Part shown: one piece after another, positions 33,935-44,313 of the stretch
Numbering within the stretch: position 1 is the stretch's first letter
Layout: each line of letters opens with the position of its first letter
Source of the DNA: Caballeronia sp. INDeC2
GTDB taxonomy: Bacteria; Pseudomonadota; Gammaproteobacteria; Burkholderiales; Burkholderiaceae
DNA length: 64,000 bases
Assembly (NCBI RefSeq): GCF_023631325.1
Contig: NZ_JALQDG010000051.1
Location: 1-64,000, forward strand
Direction: 5' to 3'
Translations under genes and position numbers: made by a program
The notes under the pieces: generated by a model
Told to the model about the DNA's origin: nothing
What the model saw: only the letters and a program-made list of their open reading frames with translations
Database searches by the model: none

Positions 33935-35362
33935 TCACGCCCGTATCGCCTTCATAACAACGTCTGAACCAAGTATGTTAGTCACTCGCTTGATGTTGTA
34001 TGCAAGCACGTGCAAGTCATTTCCGTGCTCACCGCTCAATGGTTCGAGTCAGGAAATGAGTGGCTCCCATCCATGCCTTGATCGTGCCAAACGGGTGCTC
34101 GACGGTTTGTCGCCGGATCCGCATCATTTCAGGTGCATGATCGAGACGCGTCTGCATATCCGCAAGATCAGCTTCGTGTTCCCAACGGGCCACGCGACGT
34201 TGAGGACTGGGCGTGCAGTTCTCCTTCAACGGACATTGCTGGCAATTCGAACTCCAGTATTTACTGATCTTCAAGCCGCGTTCAATGGTAGAGAATCGCC
34301 AAATAAGTCTCTCCCCTGCCGGGCACCGATATTCGTTCGTCTTTGCGTTGTAAATGAAGTCATCCTTCCCGAAGCGGCCATCAGCAGTGGCCATCGAGGT
34401 CACCGTCTTCGGAACAAACACCGTTATTCCAGCCTCGTGGCATGCGAGTATCTGTTCACTCTTGTAATAGCCACGATCCGCAACAGCAGTGATCTTTTCG
34501 ACGCCCATTTCAGCACGAGCAAGCTTGGCCGTCGATGTCAACTGATCGCGATCAATACCATCGTTAGTGACGACGTGCGCGACGATTAGATGGTGCTTCG
34601 TGTCGACGGCCGTTTGTACGTTGTAGCCGACGACCCCCGTGCCGCGCGTCTTCATCGAACGCGCATCCGGATCGGTGAGCGATATCTGTCCGTCGGGTGC
34701 CGCCTTGAGTTAGACCTCGATCTCCTTGAGACGTTGCATCTGCTCCTTCAAGGCTGCAATCTTGTCCTGCAGTCGCTCCGTCCTGGCCTTCGCGATTGCA
34801 GGCTCCTGACGATCGGCTGTGTCCATCGCCTGAAGATACCGAGCAATACTTGACTCGATGTCGCGCATGCGCCGTTCGAGCTTGGCGTTCGTGAAGTTGC
34901 GGTCGCGATGGTTCACCGCCTTGAACTTGCTGCCGTCGATCGCGACGATTGCTTCAGCAAAAAGGTCCAGACGTTGGCATACGTCACAAACTGACGGCAG
35001 ACGTTGCGGATAGCTTTGCCGTTGTCTTTACGGAACCGAGCTATGGTTTTAAAGTCCGGAGCCAGTCGACCAGTGAGCCACATCAGCTCGATATTTCGCT
35101 GCGCTTCGCGTTCAAGACGACGACTGGACTGAATGCGATTGAGATACCCGTAGATATAGATCTTAAGCATCACCTCAGGATGATAAGCCGGCCTTCCAGT
35201 CAACGCAGGCTGTACTCCCTCGAACCCCAGATCATTAAGATCAAGTTCTTCTACAAAGACATCGATCACGCGGACGGGATTTGTGTCAGTCACGTAATCA
35301 TCAAGTGCTTCGGGAAGGAGAGAGCTCTGGTTACGATCGTCGCCTCGAACGAACCGCTTCAT
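33935..35362 (-). pseudogene. IS1182-type transposase, multiply inactivated
   Basis: The N-terminus (MKRFVRGDDRNQSSLLPEA, then TGRPAYHPEVMLKIYIYGYL) and the C-terminal zinc-finger/DDE-like part (YRCPAGERL, CQQCPLKENC, RRQTVEHPFGTIK) identify an IS1182-family transposase. It carries at least three lesions. A frameshift lies near 34978 within CRQFVT, an in-frame TAA at 34710-34712 interrupts KEIEV and LKAAPDG, and a frameshift near 34027 precedes the end (DLHVLAYNIKRVTNILG), which stops at 33935. I could not delimit terminal repeats, so the element borders are unknown. Confidence 0.88.
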
Positions 35363-36019
35363 TTGCTTGTCCTCCGCCGTCGGATAGCAAAATTTCAGCG
35401 CTCCAAAAATGCGTTTTGACACAATCGGGCCAAGAGTTGCCGTTCGCGCAACACTGACTGCCGTCATTCCAATGGCCGGTCTACTTCGAAATCTGCCGGA
35501 TGCCCGTTGGAAGCTTGTCGGCTTCAGCTGACGTTCGGTGACCGGAGGGGATGCGCCGACTGTCGCCCGGTTTTCTCAGGCTTGAGGCGGGGCGAGCGGA
35601 ATACCACAGCGTTTTATCGCCTGTGCAGACACTGCGCGCCTCTGTGCACACAGCTAGCCGAATGGACTAACTTCAACATTCGCCACGCACCCCCTTGGGG
35701 AGCGCCACCATGCCGAATTCTCGAGTTCTACCTCGTGTTCAATCGAAAGGAAAATCTCCACAAGTGAAGGATCAAATGCACTCCCTGCTTCGGCTTTTAT
35801 GATCCCGCACGCGTGGCTGTGGCTGCAGGCAGATTTGTACGGCCTGGGGCTCACGATAACGTCATAGCAGTCCACTATCGCCATCATGCGTGCTGTCAGC
35901 GGAATCGCTCGGCCGACCAGTGCATGGGCGTATCCGTGGCCCTCCCATCGTTCGTGATGGAGCGCGGCCGCTTCAAGTGCGCACCGCAATGCAGGGTCAG
36001 GTACGCGCATCATCCGTAA

Positions 36020-37358
36020 CAGGCTGCGGAAGTACCGCTGAAACGCGTCATCGCGCAGGGTTCGTGAAGCGTTGATAGAAGGAGCCCAACTACCCGATGA
36101 AGATTATGCGCGGCGCCGACACATTCACCGAGAGTCTGTTTTCCATGCGCAAGCTGGACGACTTCATTCCGCCGTCACATCCGCTGCGTGCGATTCGCGT
36201 CATGGCGAACGAAGCACTCGCGAAGATGGATCGGCTGTTCGCCGGCATGTACGAAGCCGACATAAAGGGCGGGCGGCCGAGCATCGCGCCGGAGAAGCTG
36301 TTGCGGGCGATGCTGATCCAGGTGCTCTACAGCATCCGCTCGGAGCGGCAATTGATGGAGCAAGTGCAATACAACCTCCTGTTTCGTTGGTTCATCGGCC
36401 TGGCAATGGATGACATGGTGTGGGTGCCCACGGTCTTCACGAAGAACCGCGAGCGGTTGATCAAGCACGATGCCGTGATCGAATTCTTCAACGAAGTGGT
36501 GGCCATCGCTCAGAAGAAGGATCTGCTTTCGGGCGAGCACTTCAGCGTAGACGGCACGCTGATCCAGGCGTGGGCGGGACACAAGAGCTTCGTTCGCAAG
36601 GACGATGACGATCAGGATGACGAAGGCAGCAGCGCGGGCGACTTTAAAGGTAGCAAGCGCAGCAACGAGACGCATCAGTCCAGTACCGATCCTGATGCGC
36701 GGCTCTACCGGAAAGGCAAGACGGGCAGCGAATTGCGATACATGGGCCATACGCTGACCGATAACCGGCACGGTCTGGTGGTCAACGCGCGCGTGACACG
36801 CGCTGACGGGCATGCTGAGCGTGAAGCGGCCAAGATCATGATCAACGACGCGCGGCAAGCACTAAAGGATGCGGGCGCAGAGATCACGTTGGCCGCGGAC
36901 AAGGGTTACGACGCACGGGAATTCATCGAGGCCTGCCACGAGATGAAGGTCACACCGCACGTAGCGCAAAACACCTCGGGGCGGCGTTCGGCGGTGGCCG
37001 ATACGATTTCCTCGAGCGCGGGCTACGCCATTTCCCAGCGAAAGCGCAAGCTGATCGAACAAGGCTTTGGATGGGCGAAGACCGTGGGACGTATGCGCCA
37101 GGCAATGGTGCGCGGGTTAAAGAAGGTGGATCAGATGTTCGTGTTGAACATGGCCGCATACAACCTCGTGCGCCTGCGATCCTTGGCACAAGTCCGTCTG
37201 TAGTGACGGAAAACGCGGAAATGAGGCCAGGAACTGGCCTCAAAACGCTTGAAGGGACGTTGAATTCGCATTGGATCTGCACAATGCGAAAAATCTTGCG
37301 ACGAGAGTCGCGTAATTGGAGCGGGGCCTCTTTAACTCGGGTGTACTTCAGCAGCCTG
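36020..37358 (+). mobile_element. IS5-family insertion sequence with intact transposase
   Basis: The 1339-bp element is bounded by inverted repeats CAGGCTGCGGAAGTAC (36020-36035) and its partner at 37343-37358, matching at 15 of 16 positions. It is flanked by the direct repeat GTAA at 36016-36019 and 37359-37362, a 4-bp target duplication. It carries one transposase gene on the plus strand and about 150 bp of non-coding right end. The intact ends and exact target duplication indicate a recent insertion. Confidence 0.9.
36097..37203 (+). CDS. IS5-family transposase
   Basis: A 368-residue transposase of the group beginning MKIMRGADTFTESLFSMRKL. It has the N-terminal GGRPSIAPEKLLRAMLIQVL helix region and DDE-type catalytic segments: SVDGTLIQAW (first Asp), LAADKGYDAREF (second Asp) and KRKLIEQGFGWAK (Glu). 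The frame is complete, and the AGGAG ribosome site is about 12 bp before ATG 36097. It should be functional. Confidence 0.93.
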   Translation: MKIMRGADTFTESLFSMRKLDDFIPPSHPLRAIRVMANEALAKMDRLFAGMYEADIKGGRPSIAPEKLLRAMLIQVLYSIRSERQLMEQVQYNLLFRWFIGLAMDDMVWVPTVFTKNRERLIKHDAVIEFFNEVVAIAQKKDLLSGEHFSVDGTLIQAWAGHKSFVRKDDDDQDDEGSSAGDFKGSKRSNETHQSSTDPDARLYRKGKTGSELRYMGHTLTDNRHGLVVNARVTRADGHAEREAAKIMINDARQALKDAGAEITLAADKGYDAREFIEACHEMKVTPHVAQNTSGRRSAVADTISSSAGYAISQRKRKLIEQGFGWAKTVGRMRQAMVRGLKKVDQMFVLNMAAYNLVRLRSLAQVRL

Positions 37359-37727
37359 GTAAGGCTCGACGCGCCATTACACGGCCCCAGGTGACATGGG
37401 ACTGAACGATGGTTCGCTCGTCTGCGGTCAATTGGCGGGGTGCAAGCAGCAGTTCGGCAGGGACGCATAGTTTTCCGATGTCATGGTAGACGGCCGCAAA
37501 GATGAGGTTGTTCACTTCAATGGGCAAGCCGGTATGGTCGCGTACCGCTTTCCCAAAGACACGCATGCAAAGACCGCTTCGGAGCCCGTGCTCGAACATT
37601 TCAATCGCGGCTGCGCGCCGCCGGGCAGGCAGCTCGTTCAGGCAAGCTGCCCGTCTGTTCGCAATGTCGAGCACCGCAGCCCACAGAGCCTTGTGCGCCG
37701 ATCTGAGTTCGCTGACGGTTTCCATGA

Positions 37728-40312
37728 TCAGAACCGGTAGAGGAAGCGTGCCTTGACGCCATGGCTTTGGTTACCTCCGCCGATCTGTCCGCTATACCCG
37801 ACGCTGACCTTGGCATTCTTTCCGACTATCGCGTCGATGTTCGCCTCAACGACGGCTGCGTTGCGTGCGATCGGGACGCCCGTGACGATGTACGGCGCGC
37901 TGCCCGCGAACACGATCGTTTGCGCTGGGACGAGCGAGCCGTACGCATGACGCCAGCCGAGCGTGCCGGCGGTGGTCAACATGGTCGGGCCGATCGCGAA
38001 GTCCGATGCGCCGCGCAGGCCTAGGGTCGAGAACGCCGTGTTGCTGCTGCCGGACTGACCAGAGAGCGCTGCGGCGCCTCCGCTTTCACGGAACGCATCT
38101 GTGTGCAGGTTCACGAGCGCCACGTTGGCAAACGGCTCGATTACGACGGGCCCGGCGCCGAGCTTGTAGCCGATATCGCCAAAGACCTGCGCGGTAGCAC
38201 CTCCGTGATCGCCACGGAGCGCGTCGGCATAACCGGGCAGGACGACCGAGCGATCCATTGCAAGTTGATGCCACGTATAAGCCGCGCCGCCGCGAATGCC
38301 GAGCTTGCCCATGTCCGTCCCCGCATACATGCCGACATGGTAGTTGTCGCTGTTCGCGCCGGATGCGCGGGCGTTTAAATCGAGCGTCGAATGGCTGTAA
38401 CCACCCATCACCCCAATCGTGACGGCGTCGCGGATCGTGCCGTCGGCACCGATGAAGACGCCGCTCACCGACGTGTCCGCCGCCGCGGCGCCGTTTCCGC
38501 CGCTCATGCTGCCCCAGTCGCCAAAAGCTTGTGTCCAGACCTCGACGGGCGTGGCAGCGGCAGGTGTCGCCTTGTCGGGACGGGCGGCCTTGTCGCGCAA
38601 ACGCTGGTTCATCGCGTCGCGCACGAAGCGGCTGTCTTCTATCATCGCGGTTCGAGCTGTTGCGTAGGCCTCGCCGGAAAGCTGGTCGAACGTCTGCGCG
38701 GCGCTCGCCGCGCTGGTGGCGCGAGCCACCGATTCGTACGCCGCGTTGCCGAATGTCAGCGTGTCGAGTGCTCGCGCGGTCGCCGCCTGGTTGGCCGTCT
38801 GCGCGGCAGCCGCGTATGAGGTGCCGTTGCGGTCGATGATCAGATTCACGTCGTTCGATCCATAGCTCAGGCGCGGTGCGAGGAACAGATAATCGGGGCG
38901 ATCCCACGTTACCTGCGACGCGTCGAACATCGTGCCGCCGAATCCGCCGGAGGCCGTCATGATCAGATAGGGGTGACCGAGCTTGTAGGCATCGGTTGCG
39001 CTGACGCGCACACCGCCTGCCAGTGTTGCCACGTCGCCGACATTTACGCGGTCGGACGCGCCCGCCGCCGTGACTTCGACGCCATACATCGAACTCGGCG
39101 ACAGCGTCAAATTGCGACCTACGCCGATTACGCCGATTGAATTGCCCGGGCTCAGATTGCCACTGCTGACAAGATCGCCGGCGATTTGCCAGTTGCCGCC
39201 CATATCCGAATGTGCATCCGCGCTGACATTGCCGCCGACCTTGATCGGGTTGGTGACCGAACCGCCCGTCGTGGTCGACTGAAGAAGCGCTACGTCTCCG
39301 CCAATGTGCGTCGTGTGGGACGGGTCGGCACTAAAGCCTAGCACTGCGTTTGATCCGCCAACCGATTGCCCGATCGTCGTGTCGCCCTGGAAGGCAACAA
39401 CGGCGGGATTATCGGCAGTGCCTTTCGCGGAAAGCGAGCCGCCAATCTGCGCGCTCGCCGCCACCAGCGTGGGTGTACGCGGCGTGCTGGCGCTGGACAC
39501 GGCAACCACATTGCCAGAAGTGCTGCCGATCGTCTGGCCGCTCTGGATCAGTTCACCAGAGGCGAGATCCGCCCAGTAGGTCTGAAACGAAGTCACGCCG
39601 TTGTTGCGTCCCTGCAGATACATCTTCCAGAACTGCTGCGGCAGGCTGCCGTCATCGCCGGAGGGGTTGGCCCTGTGTAGACCAGGGAACCGTTGAGGTA
39701 ATACTCGATCTTGCCCTCGCCGGGGAGCAGCCGCATGTCGATTGAATTCCATGACCCGTAGTGGATCAGTCCAGCGGTCTCGGGCAGATCGAGCCAGCCG
39801 CTGTCGGGATTGACCGTGGTGTCCCATACCTCGAGTCGTCCGACACCGTCCTTGTTGGTGAAACTCATGATCGGCATGGACGTTTTGCTATCCACGTATT
39901 TGCCGCTGGCCACGGTATCCGAAGGCATGGCGGCACCCCACATGCCCGTGCGGACATAGTCCGTGCTGCTGCCCGTTTGCCAGGCCGGCTTGACCCACAG
40001 GTCGCCGCCGATGAAGCTGTTGCCGGCGGCCGCATGCGTGCTCGTGTTGTAGCCTTGCCAGTTGTAGAACGAATGCACTGACGCGGGCGGGTCGATGCCG
40101 AACGTGAGCACGTTGCCGCGGCCCTCGTATTGACCGATATTGTTCAGGTTGCCATACGGTGCCTGTCTGTCGGATGACCAGTCGGACACATTCGTGCTGA
40201 CGGGATGCGCGACATAACCCGCATCTGTTTGCGCAAGCGCCGGCATAGTGACGGCGCCCAGACTGGCCAGGATGCAGAAGGTGAGTGGGCGAAGGTTGAC
40301 GCGGATGTTCAT
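37728..40312 (-). pseudogene. Autotransporter with beta-barrel domain, frameshifted
   Basis: The N-terminal part from ATG 40312 has a signal peptide (FCILASLGAVTMPALAQ) and a secreted passenger with a lectin/jelly-roll-like look (SGWLDLPETAGLIHYGSWN). It runs out of frame near 39665. The rest continues in the adjacent frame: a repetitive passenger (GGDVAL, GGNVSA), a linker with ATARALD, and a C-terminal autotransporter barrel (VWTQAFGDWGSM to a final ARFLYRF with terminal Phe). The junction reads YTGPT into PSGDDGSLPQQFW. Unless the one-base shift is an error, the barrel is not made. The neighbouring kinase-like regulator and HD-GYP gene suggest a surface or biofilm role. Confidence 0.88.
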
Positions 40313-40450
40313 GATGCACTCCTGAGCTGAATTGATTGGGCCGCAAGGGCCGGCGAATTCAGAATAGGAGTGCGACCGGCAGCGTTCTATAGGCGAACAC
40401 TGCGGCTAGCATAGGAAAATACTGCGGCCCACTTGGACCGCCTGGAAACC

Positions 40451-42169
40451 TTATTTGTGTACGGGTATTCGCAGCGTGATTGATGTTGACAAGGCGCTTG
40501 GCGCGCGATGCTGCATGGAGCCTTTGAGAAGTTCGACGGCCGCGCGGCATAAGGACAGATTAAGCTCGATTCCCGGGCCCGCGAGAGGGTCCACGGGTTT
40601 GTCGCCGTGTGTGGCGTCGAACTGGAAGGCAATATCACGCTGGCCGTCGCTGCGCGTAATCGTGATGGCGGACATCGTGACTTCGCCCCCGGGATGGCCG
40701 ACGACGCACTGACGCAGCAGCGCTCGCAGCAGACGTCCGACGTGTACGGGGTCGACCATCATGTCCTCGTCAGGCAGATCTTTCCGCGCGCGCAAGGCGA
40801 CGCCGAGATGGGATGCGTACTCAGCAAGTGATCGCATGATGTCGTCGATCAGGGCACCAACGTTTGTCGGCTGCGGCGACAGACTCAGTTCGCCTTCCTC
40901 GAGCCGCATCATGTCTTCGATACCCTCGATCAATCCACTCAGTCGATGGATCACCTCCGCCGCAGCTCCGATGCGTTCGTTCAATGCAAGGGGTGAAGCC
41001 TGGTCACGCAATTCGGCCAGCATGTCGGATAGCACGCCTACCGCGGGACGCATCTGGGCGCAGATCGCAAGGAAAAGCTCGCTCTTGCGCCGGCTCGCCG
41101 ATTCCGCTTCCTCGCGTTGGAGCCAAAGCGCGCGGGCCATATCGGAGCGGCCGGTTACGTCGACCGACCCGCACGCTACGCCGAGCAGATCGCCTTGTGC
41201 ATTCCGGAACGGATGGGCCCATGTATGCAGGATGACCCGCTGGCCATGGCGCGTGGTCTCGACATCTGCCTGCATGGCACTGCCGGAGGCCAGCCGGTTC
41301 ATATAGCGCGCATGCAACGACTGCGCGATATGCGGAGGAAACCAGTCCACGTCCGTCATGCGTTTGCCGACGACCGCTTCGAATGTCGTGCCGTGCAGTT
41401 CCAGAAACGCCGCGTTGCAAGCTATCAACCGTCCTTCAAGGTCGCGGATATGCAACGGCAGCGGCGCGCCGTCGAGCATGGCGTGCATGGCATCTATGTC
41501 GGCCGCCGAAAGATCGATTTCTGGCGACGGCTTCACACTTTCCGGCGCAACGATTTCCATCAGCCCGTGCTGTCTGGCAATCTCAAGAAGGTCCACCAGC
41601 GAACCTGCATGCAACTTGCGACGCAGGTGGCTGCGATGCGCGCTCACGGTTTTTTCGCTGATCGACAGTTCACGCGCAATCGCGTTGTTCGGCATGCCGC
41701 GCGCGAGGTATTTGAGGATGGTTAGCTCCCGGTCCGAGAGCAGCGCAAACGGTGACCTGCTGGCCGGGGCGGCGAGCGTGGCGGAATCGGGCAGCGGGAA
41801 ATAGCGCCGGCCCGCCAATGCGTCTGCGATTGCGCGGTGCAGTATGGCCGGGTCCTGATTCCGAGGTACGAGGGCATCCGCGTCGGCGTCCATGCAGCGT
41901 TGCACGAGCGCTTCCGCGGCGCTGGCGCCCAGGATGATTACCTTGACCGGCAGTTTTCGCGTTCGGACCCGCTTGAGCACCTCCAGCCCGCTAAGCCGGG
42001 GGAGATCGAGGTCGAGCAGCATGACGTCGGCGCCGACCCCGCGCGCAATCTGATATGCGTTGTACCCGTCCGCGGCTTCAACAACGACTTCATGCCCGGC
42101 ATCGACAAGCCACTGACCTAGCGCCCTCCTCGTGAGGGGTTCAACGCTCGCCACTACCATGCGCGCCAT
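40451..42169 (-). CDS. REC-LuxR-PAS-degenerate histidine kinase fusion regulator
   Basis: A 572-residue protein from ATG 42169, which has GGAGG about 7 bp upstream; the longer frame lacks such a site. Domains in order: receiver (VMLLDLDLPRLSG with the phospho-acceptor Asp, about residues 3-120), LuxR helix-turn-helix (LSDRELTILKYLARGMPNN, SISEKTVSAHRSHLRRKL), PAS (RDLEGRLIACNAAFLELHG), and a kinase-like dimerisation/ATPase region. In the dimerisation helix the usual Ser-His-Glu is Cys-Ala-Gln (FLAICAQMRP), so the phospho-accepting His is missing. The ATP-lid box is also eroded (GPGIELNLSLC). It probably acts as a DNA-binding response regulator whose sensory C-terminus no longer phosphorylates. 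It precedes the autotransporter gene on the same strand. Confidence 0.87.
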   Translation of the reverse strand: MARMVVASVEPLTRRALGQWLVDAGHEVVVEAADGYNAYQIARGVGADVMLLDLDLPRLSGLEVLKRVRTRKLPVKVIILGASAAEALVQRCMDADADALVPRNQDPAILHRAIADALAGRRYFPLPDSATLAAPASRSPFALLSDRELTILKYLARGMPNNAIARELSISEKTVSAHRSHLRRKLHAGSLVDLLEIARQHGLMEIVAPESVKPSPEIDLSAADIDAMHAMLDGAPLPLHIRDLEGRLIACNAAFLELHGTTFEAVVGKRMTDVDWFPPHIAQSLHARYMNRLASGSAMQADVETTRHGQRVILHTWAHPFRNAQGDLLGVACGSVDVTGRSDMARALWLQREEAESASRRKSELFLAICAQMRPAVGVLSDMLAELRDQASPLALNERIGAAAEVIHRLSGLIEGIEDMMRLEEGELSLSPQPTNVGALIDDIMRSLAEYASHLGVALRARKDLPDEDMMVDPVHVGRLLRALLRQCVVGHPGGEVTMSAITITRSDGQRDIAFQFDATHGDKPVDPLAGPGIELNLSLCRAAVELLKGSMQHRAPSALSTSITLRIPVHK

Positions 42170-42629
42170 CGCAATCCTCCAACGGTCCGCCTCGGACTGA
42201 GCCTCAAAGACGAACCGAACGCAGTGGGGCGATTGTACTGGACCGGCGGACGGCCGCCCGTAGGGGTTTCTAACCGCGAACGTCGGCTTTTGCCGAACTG
42301 CTGCCCCCTGAGAAGTCGGCTCGGATGACCGGACCACTCCGTTAGCTCCCCTTGAATCCCTGACAGTGCGACCGGCGGCAGTGGGTCGAAACCGCTCATC
42401 GATGGTAGGCGTCCGCCTCATCGAGCGGGACAAGGTGAGAGCTCGCGTTGCTGTCTGGCTTTCGGGGGTTCGATAAGCAGCGGGACGTCCATCTCCACGG
42501 TCTGAAGGGCTCCCACGTCAGGACCGGCCGCTCGAAACTTTCCAACGAAATGCAACTAATCGTCTGCCGCTCTAACCCCAGAAAACCTTCGTCCGGATCC
42601 TGGACAGCACACGGTGTCGACCGAAGCAA
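42170..42629. other. Intergenic region without a recognised gene
   Basis: About 460 bp upstream of the fusion regulator. The frames that exist are short, low in codon bias and unlike any family that I know. It presumably holds the regulator's promoter, but I see no convincing -35/-10 pair. Confidence 0.6.
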
Positions 42630-42899
42630 TCAATCTTTAGCAAAGTCGGTCGCAGTGAGCTCGAGATGCTTCGAGGGATGCGCCAGGAGTTTTCGCTCGG
42701 CGATGGCATGAATGCGGCCAAAGCCATCGCGGAAAACCTTCAATGTCCGAGCATCGTCCGCGCTCGGCGCGAGCCAAAAATACGCTTCGAGGGCTGCGCG
42801 TGAAACGACGCAGGTCACGGGTTGCGCGCGCCAGTGCATGACGAAGGTGAGGCTGCGTTTATCCGCCGAGATGAGTGGTTCCGGTGGGGGCGCTTTCAT
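42630..42899 (-). CDS. DUF1488-family protein
   Basis: An 89-residue protein with the DUF1488 hallmark sequence: VTCVVSRAALEAYFWLAP in the middle and GRIHAIAERKLLAHPS near the end. The function of this small proteobacterial family is not established. The ATG at 42899 gives a typical length. It lies 53 bp downstream of the integrase gene on the same strand, a common Burkholderiaceae accessory arrangement. Confidence 0.85.
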   Translation of the reverse strand: MKAPPPEPLISADKRSLTFVMHWRAQPVTCVVSRAALEAYFWLAPSADDARTLKVFRDGFGRIHAIAERKLLAHPSKHLELTATDFAKD

Positions 42900-42952
42900 G
42901 GCGGTCTTGCTTGTGTCGGGGTGGCGTTGTAGTCAAAGGTTGCGCGCGAGCG

Positions 42953-44209
42953 TCACCAGTCTATCCGATGCTTTTCGTCGGTCTCTTGATGGCGTCGGTC
43001 GTCATCGATGTGCAGGTAGAGGCTCGTCGTCGTCAGCGATGCATGCCCGAGGTTGTCGCGCACGAGGCGCAAGTCGACTCGCTGGTCGGCCATGTGCGAG
43101 CCCGCGCTGTGCCTCAACCAATGCGCCGAGGCTTTTGCCAACAGGTCGGCCCGTGCGGCAGACGTCTCGTCGCGCTCGCGGAGTCGGGCGGCGGCCTGCG
43201 CGAACACTTCTTTGACGATCGCATGCAGTGCGGCGCGCGTCAAAGGGGCGCACGTCTGCGTGCCACCGTTCGCTGCCGTCGCGCCAATGGGCAAGACCAG
43301 CGGCGTGTCTTCATTGGGCGAGGGGAGCGCACTCAGCCCGACATGCTGCCGGTATCGCGAGAGCTCCGTCATCATTTCACGCGTCGCAGGCACAAGCCGT
43401 TCCTTGCCGCCTTTTCCGTGCACGGTGAGCCACCATCGCATTACGCCGTCGGCATCGCGCCGAACAAAAAACTGCCCCATCGTATTGCCACCGACCTCAG
43501 CAATCCGCAGGCCGCCCAGATAGAGCAGCGTGAAGAGCCACCGCACACGAGCGGCATGAGCGATCTGGCGTGGCGTATCGCTTGGCATGGCCGCGATGGT
43601 GTCCTTGACCTCTTGCCAGATGCTCGGCTCCAGATAGCGGGTGATGCGCGGGGCCGCGTGTCGGGTACGCTGTCGGGATAGCGAGAGCGGATTGCCCGCC
43701 AAGTAGCCCGCTTGAACCAGCCACGAAAACAGCGCATTCAGAATCACGATCGCCTGGCGCTGACTCGCAGGCGAGAGCGGTCCGTAGAAAGGACGCCAGC
43801 GCGCGTCGCTGCGGGCGTGCTTACGCCCGCCACCCGCAACCCAGCTGGCCGCCGGTTGCGGATCGGCCAGGAAGTGTTGATAGCGCAGGCCGTCCTCGTG
43901 CGTGAGCGAGGAGAGCGGTTTGTTGAGCACGACGACGGACCAGAGCAGGAGGCGCTCGGCTTCCTTGCGGTAGTTCTCAAAGGTGGTTCTGGTGTCCGTG
44001 AAGCGCGAGAGCCACGCCCGGATCGCATCGAGATCGTTGTTCGCGGCGATCTGTGCGCGACCCGTCACGACACGATTTAAACCCGTGCTGCCGTCCAACT
44101 CCGACGGAATGACGAGCATCTCCAGTGCCGCAGGCTGAAGCGCGACGGAGGGCGGCGAGGGCAGTGCGGGCTTCAAGATCGGGCGATTTGGAAAGCGGCT
44201 TTGAGCCAT
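42953..44209 (-). CDS. Tyrosine recombinase (phage-type integrase)
   Basis: About 418 residues. Counting from the longer ATG at 44221, catalytic residues are Arg239 (GGLRIAEV), Lys273 (HGKGGKER), His367 and Arg370 (HWLRHSAG), His393 (NLGHASLTTT) and Tyr402 (SLYLH), a complete tyrosine-recombinase set. A core-binding SAM-like domain precedes them (ATFENYRKEAERLL-like). I prefer ATG 44209 because ATG 44221 lies within an inverted repeat likely to be an operator; both are possible. It is divergent from kfrA. No flanking att duplication could be identified by eye. Confidence 0.93.
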   Translation of the reverse strand: MAQSRFPNRPILKPALPSPPSVALQPAALEMLVIPSELDGSTGLNRVVTGRAQIAANNDLDAIRAWLSRFTDTRTTFENYRKEAERLLLWSVVVLNKPLSSLTHEDGLRYQHFLADPQPAASWVAGGGRKHARSDARWRPFYGPLSPASQRQAIVILNALFSWLVQAGYLAGNPLSLSRQRTRHAAPRITRYLEPSIWQEVKDTIAAMPSDTPRQIAHAARVRWLFTLLYLGGLRIAEVGGNTMGQFFVRRDADGVMRWWLTVHGKGGKERLVPATREMMTELSRYRQHVGLSALPSPNEDTPLVLPIGATAANGGTQTCAPLTRAALHAIVKEVFAQAAARLRERDETSAARADLLAKASAHWLRHSAGSHMADQRVDLRLVRDNLGHASLTTTSLYLHIDDDRRHQETDEKHRIDW

Positions 44210-44216
44210 TTTAATC

Positions 44217-44236
44217 GACATTATAGGACTAATGTC
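44217..44236. promoter_or_regulatory. Inverted repeat operator between integrase and kfrA
   Basis: Perfect 7-bp arms GACATTA and TAATGTC flank the 6-bp centre TAGGAC. The site sits between the divergent integrase and KfrA genes and overlaps the longer integrase start. KfrA proteins are known DNA-binding autorepressors, so this is the natural candidate site, but recombinase binding is also possible. Confidence 0.55.
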
Positions 44237-44313
44237 AAATTGATAGTCGCTCTGGATTGGATCTATAGCGGATTACGTTGTAATATGAGCGCACTGCTTA
44301 TCCTTTCGCGGCC

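Larger units (their letters stand above)
35654..37725 (-). pseudogene. HD-GYP-domain phosphodiesterase gene split by an IS element
   Basis: The 5' part (37363-37725) encodes METVSELRSAHKAL and the HD motif YHDIGKLCVPAELLL. The 3' part (35654-36015) encodes AAALHHERWEGHGY, the degenerate GYP-like region, and ILR-type helices. Removing the IS (36020-37358) plus one GTAA target copy joins ARRAL to RMMRVPDP in one open frame, proving a single ancestral gene of about 240 codons. HD-GYP proteins hydrolyse cyclic di-GMP. Here the catalytic domain is cut in two, so the gene is inactive. It lay just downstream of the autotransporter gene on the same strand (2 bp gap). Confidence 0.9.

Noticed and set aside
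34029..35419. Plus-strand frames across the IS1182 remnant
   Set aside because: They are antisense to the recognisable, if broken, transposase.
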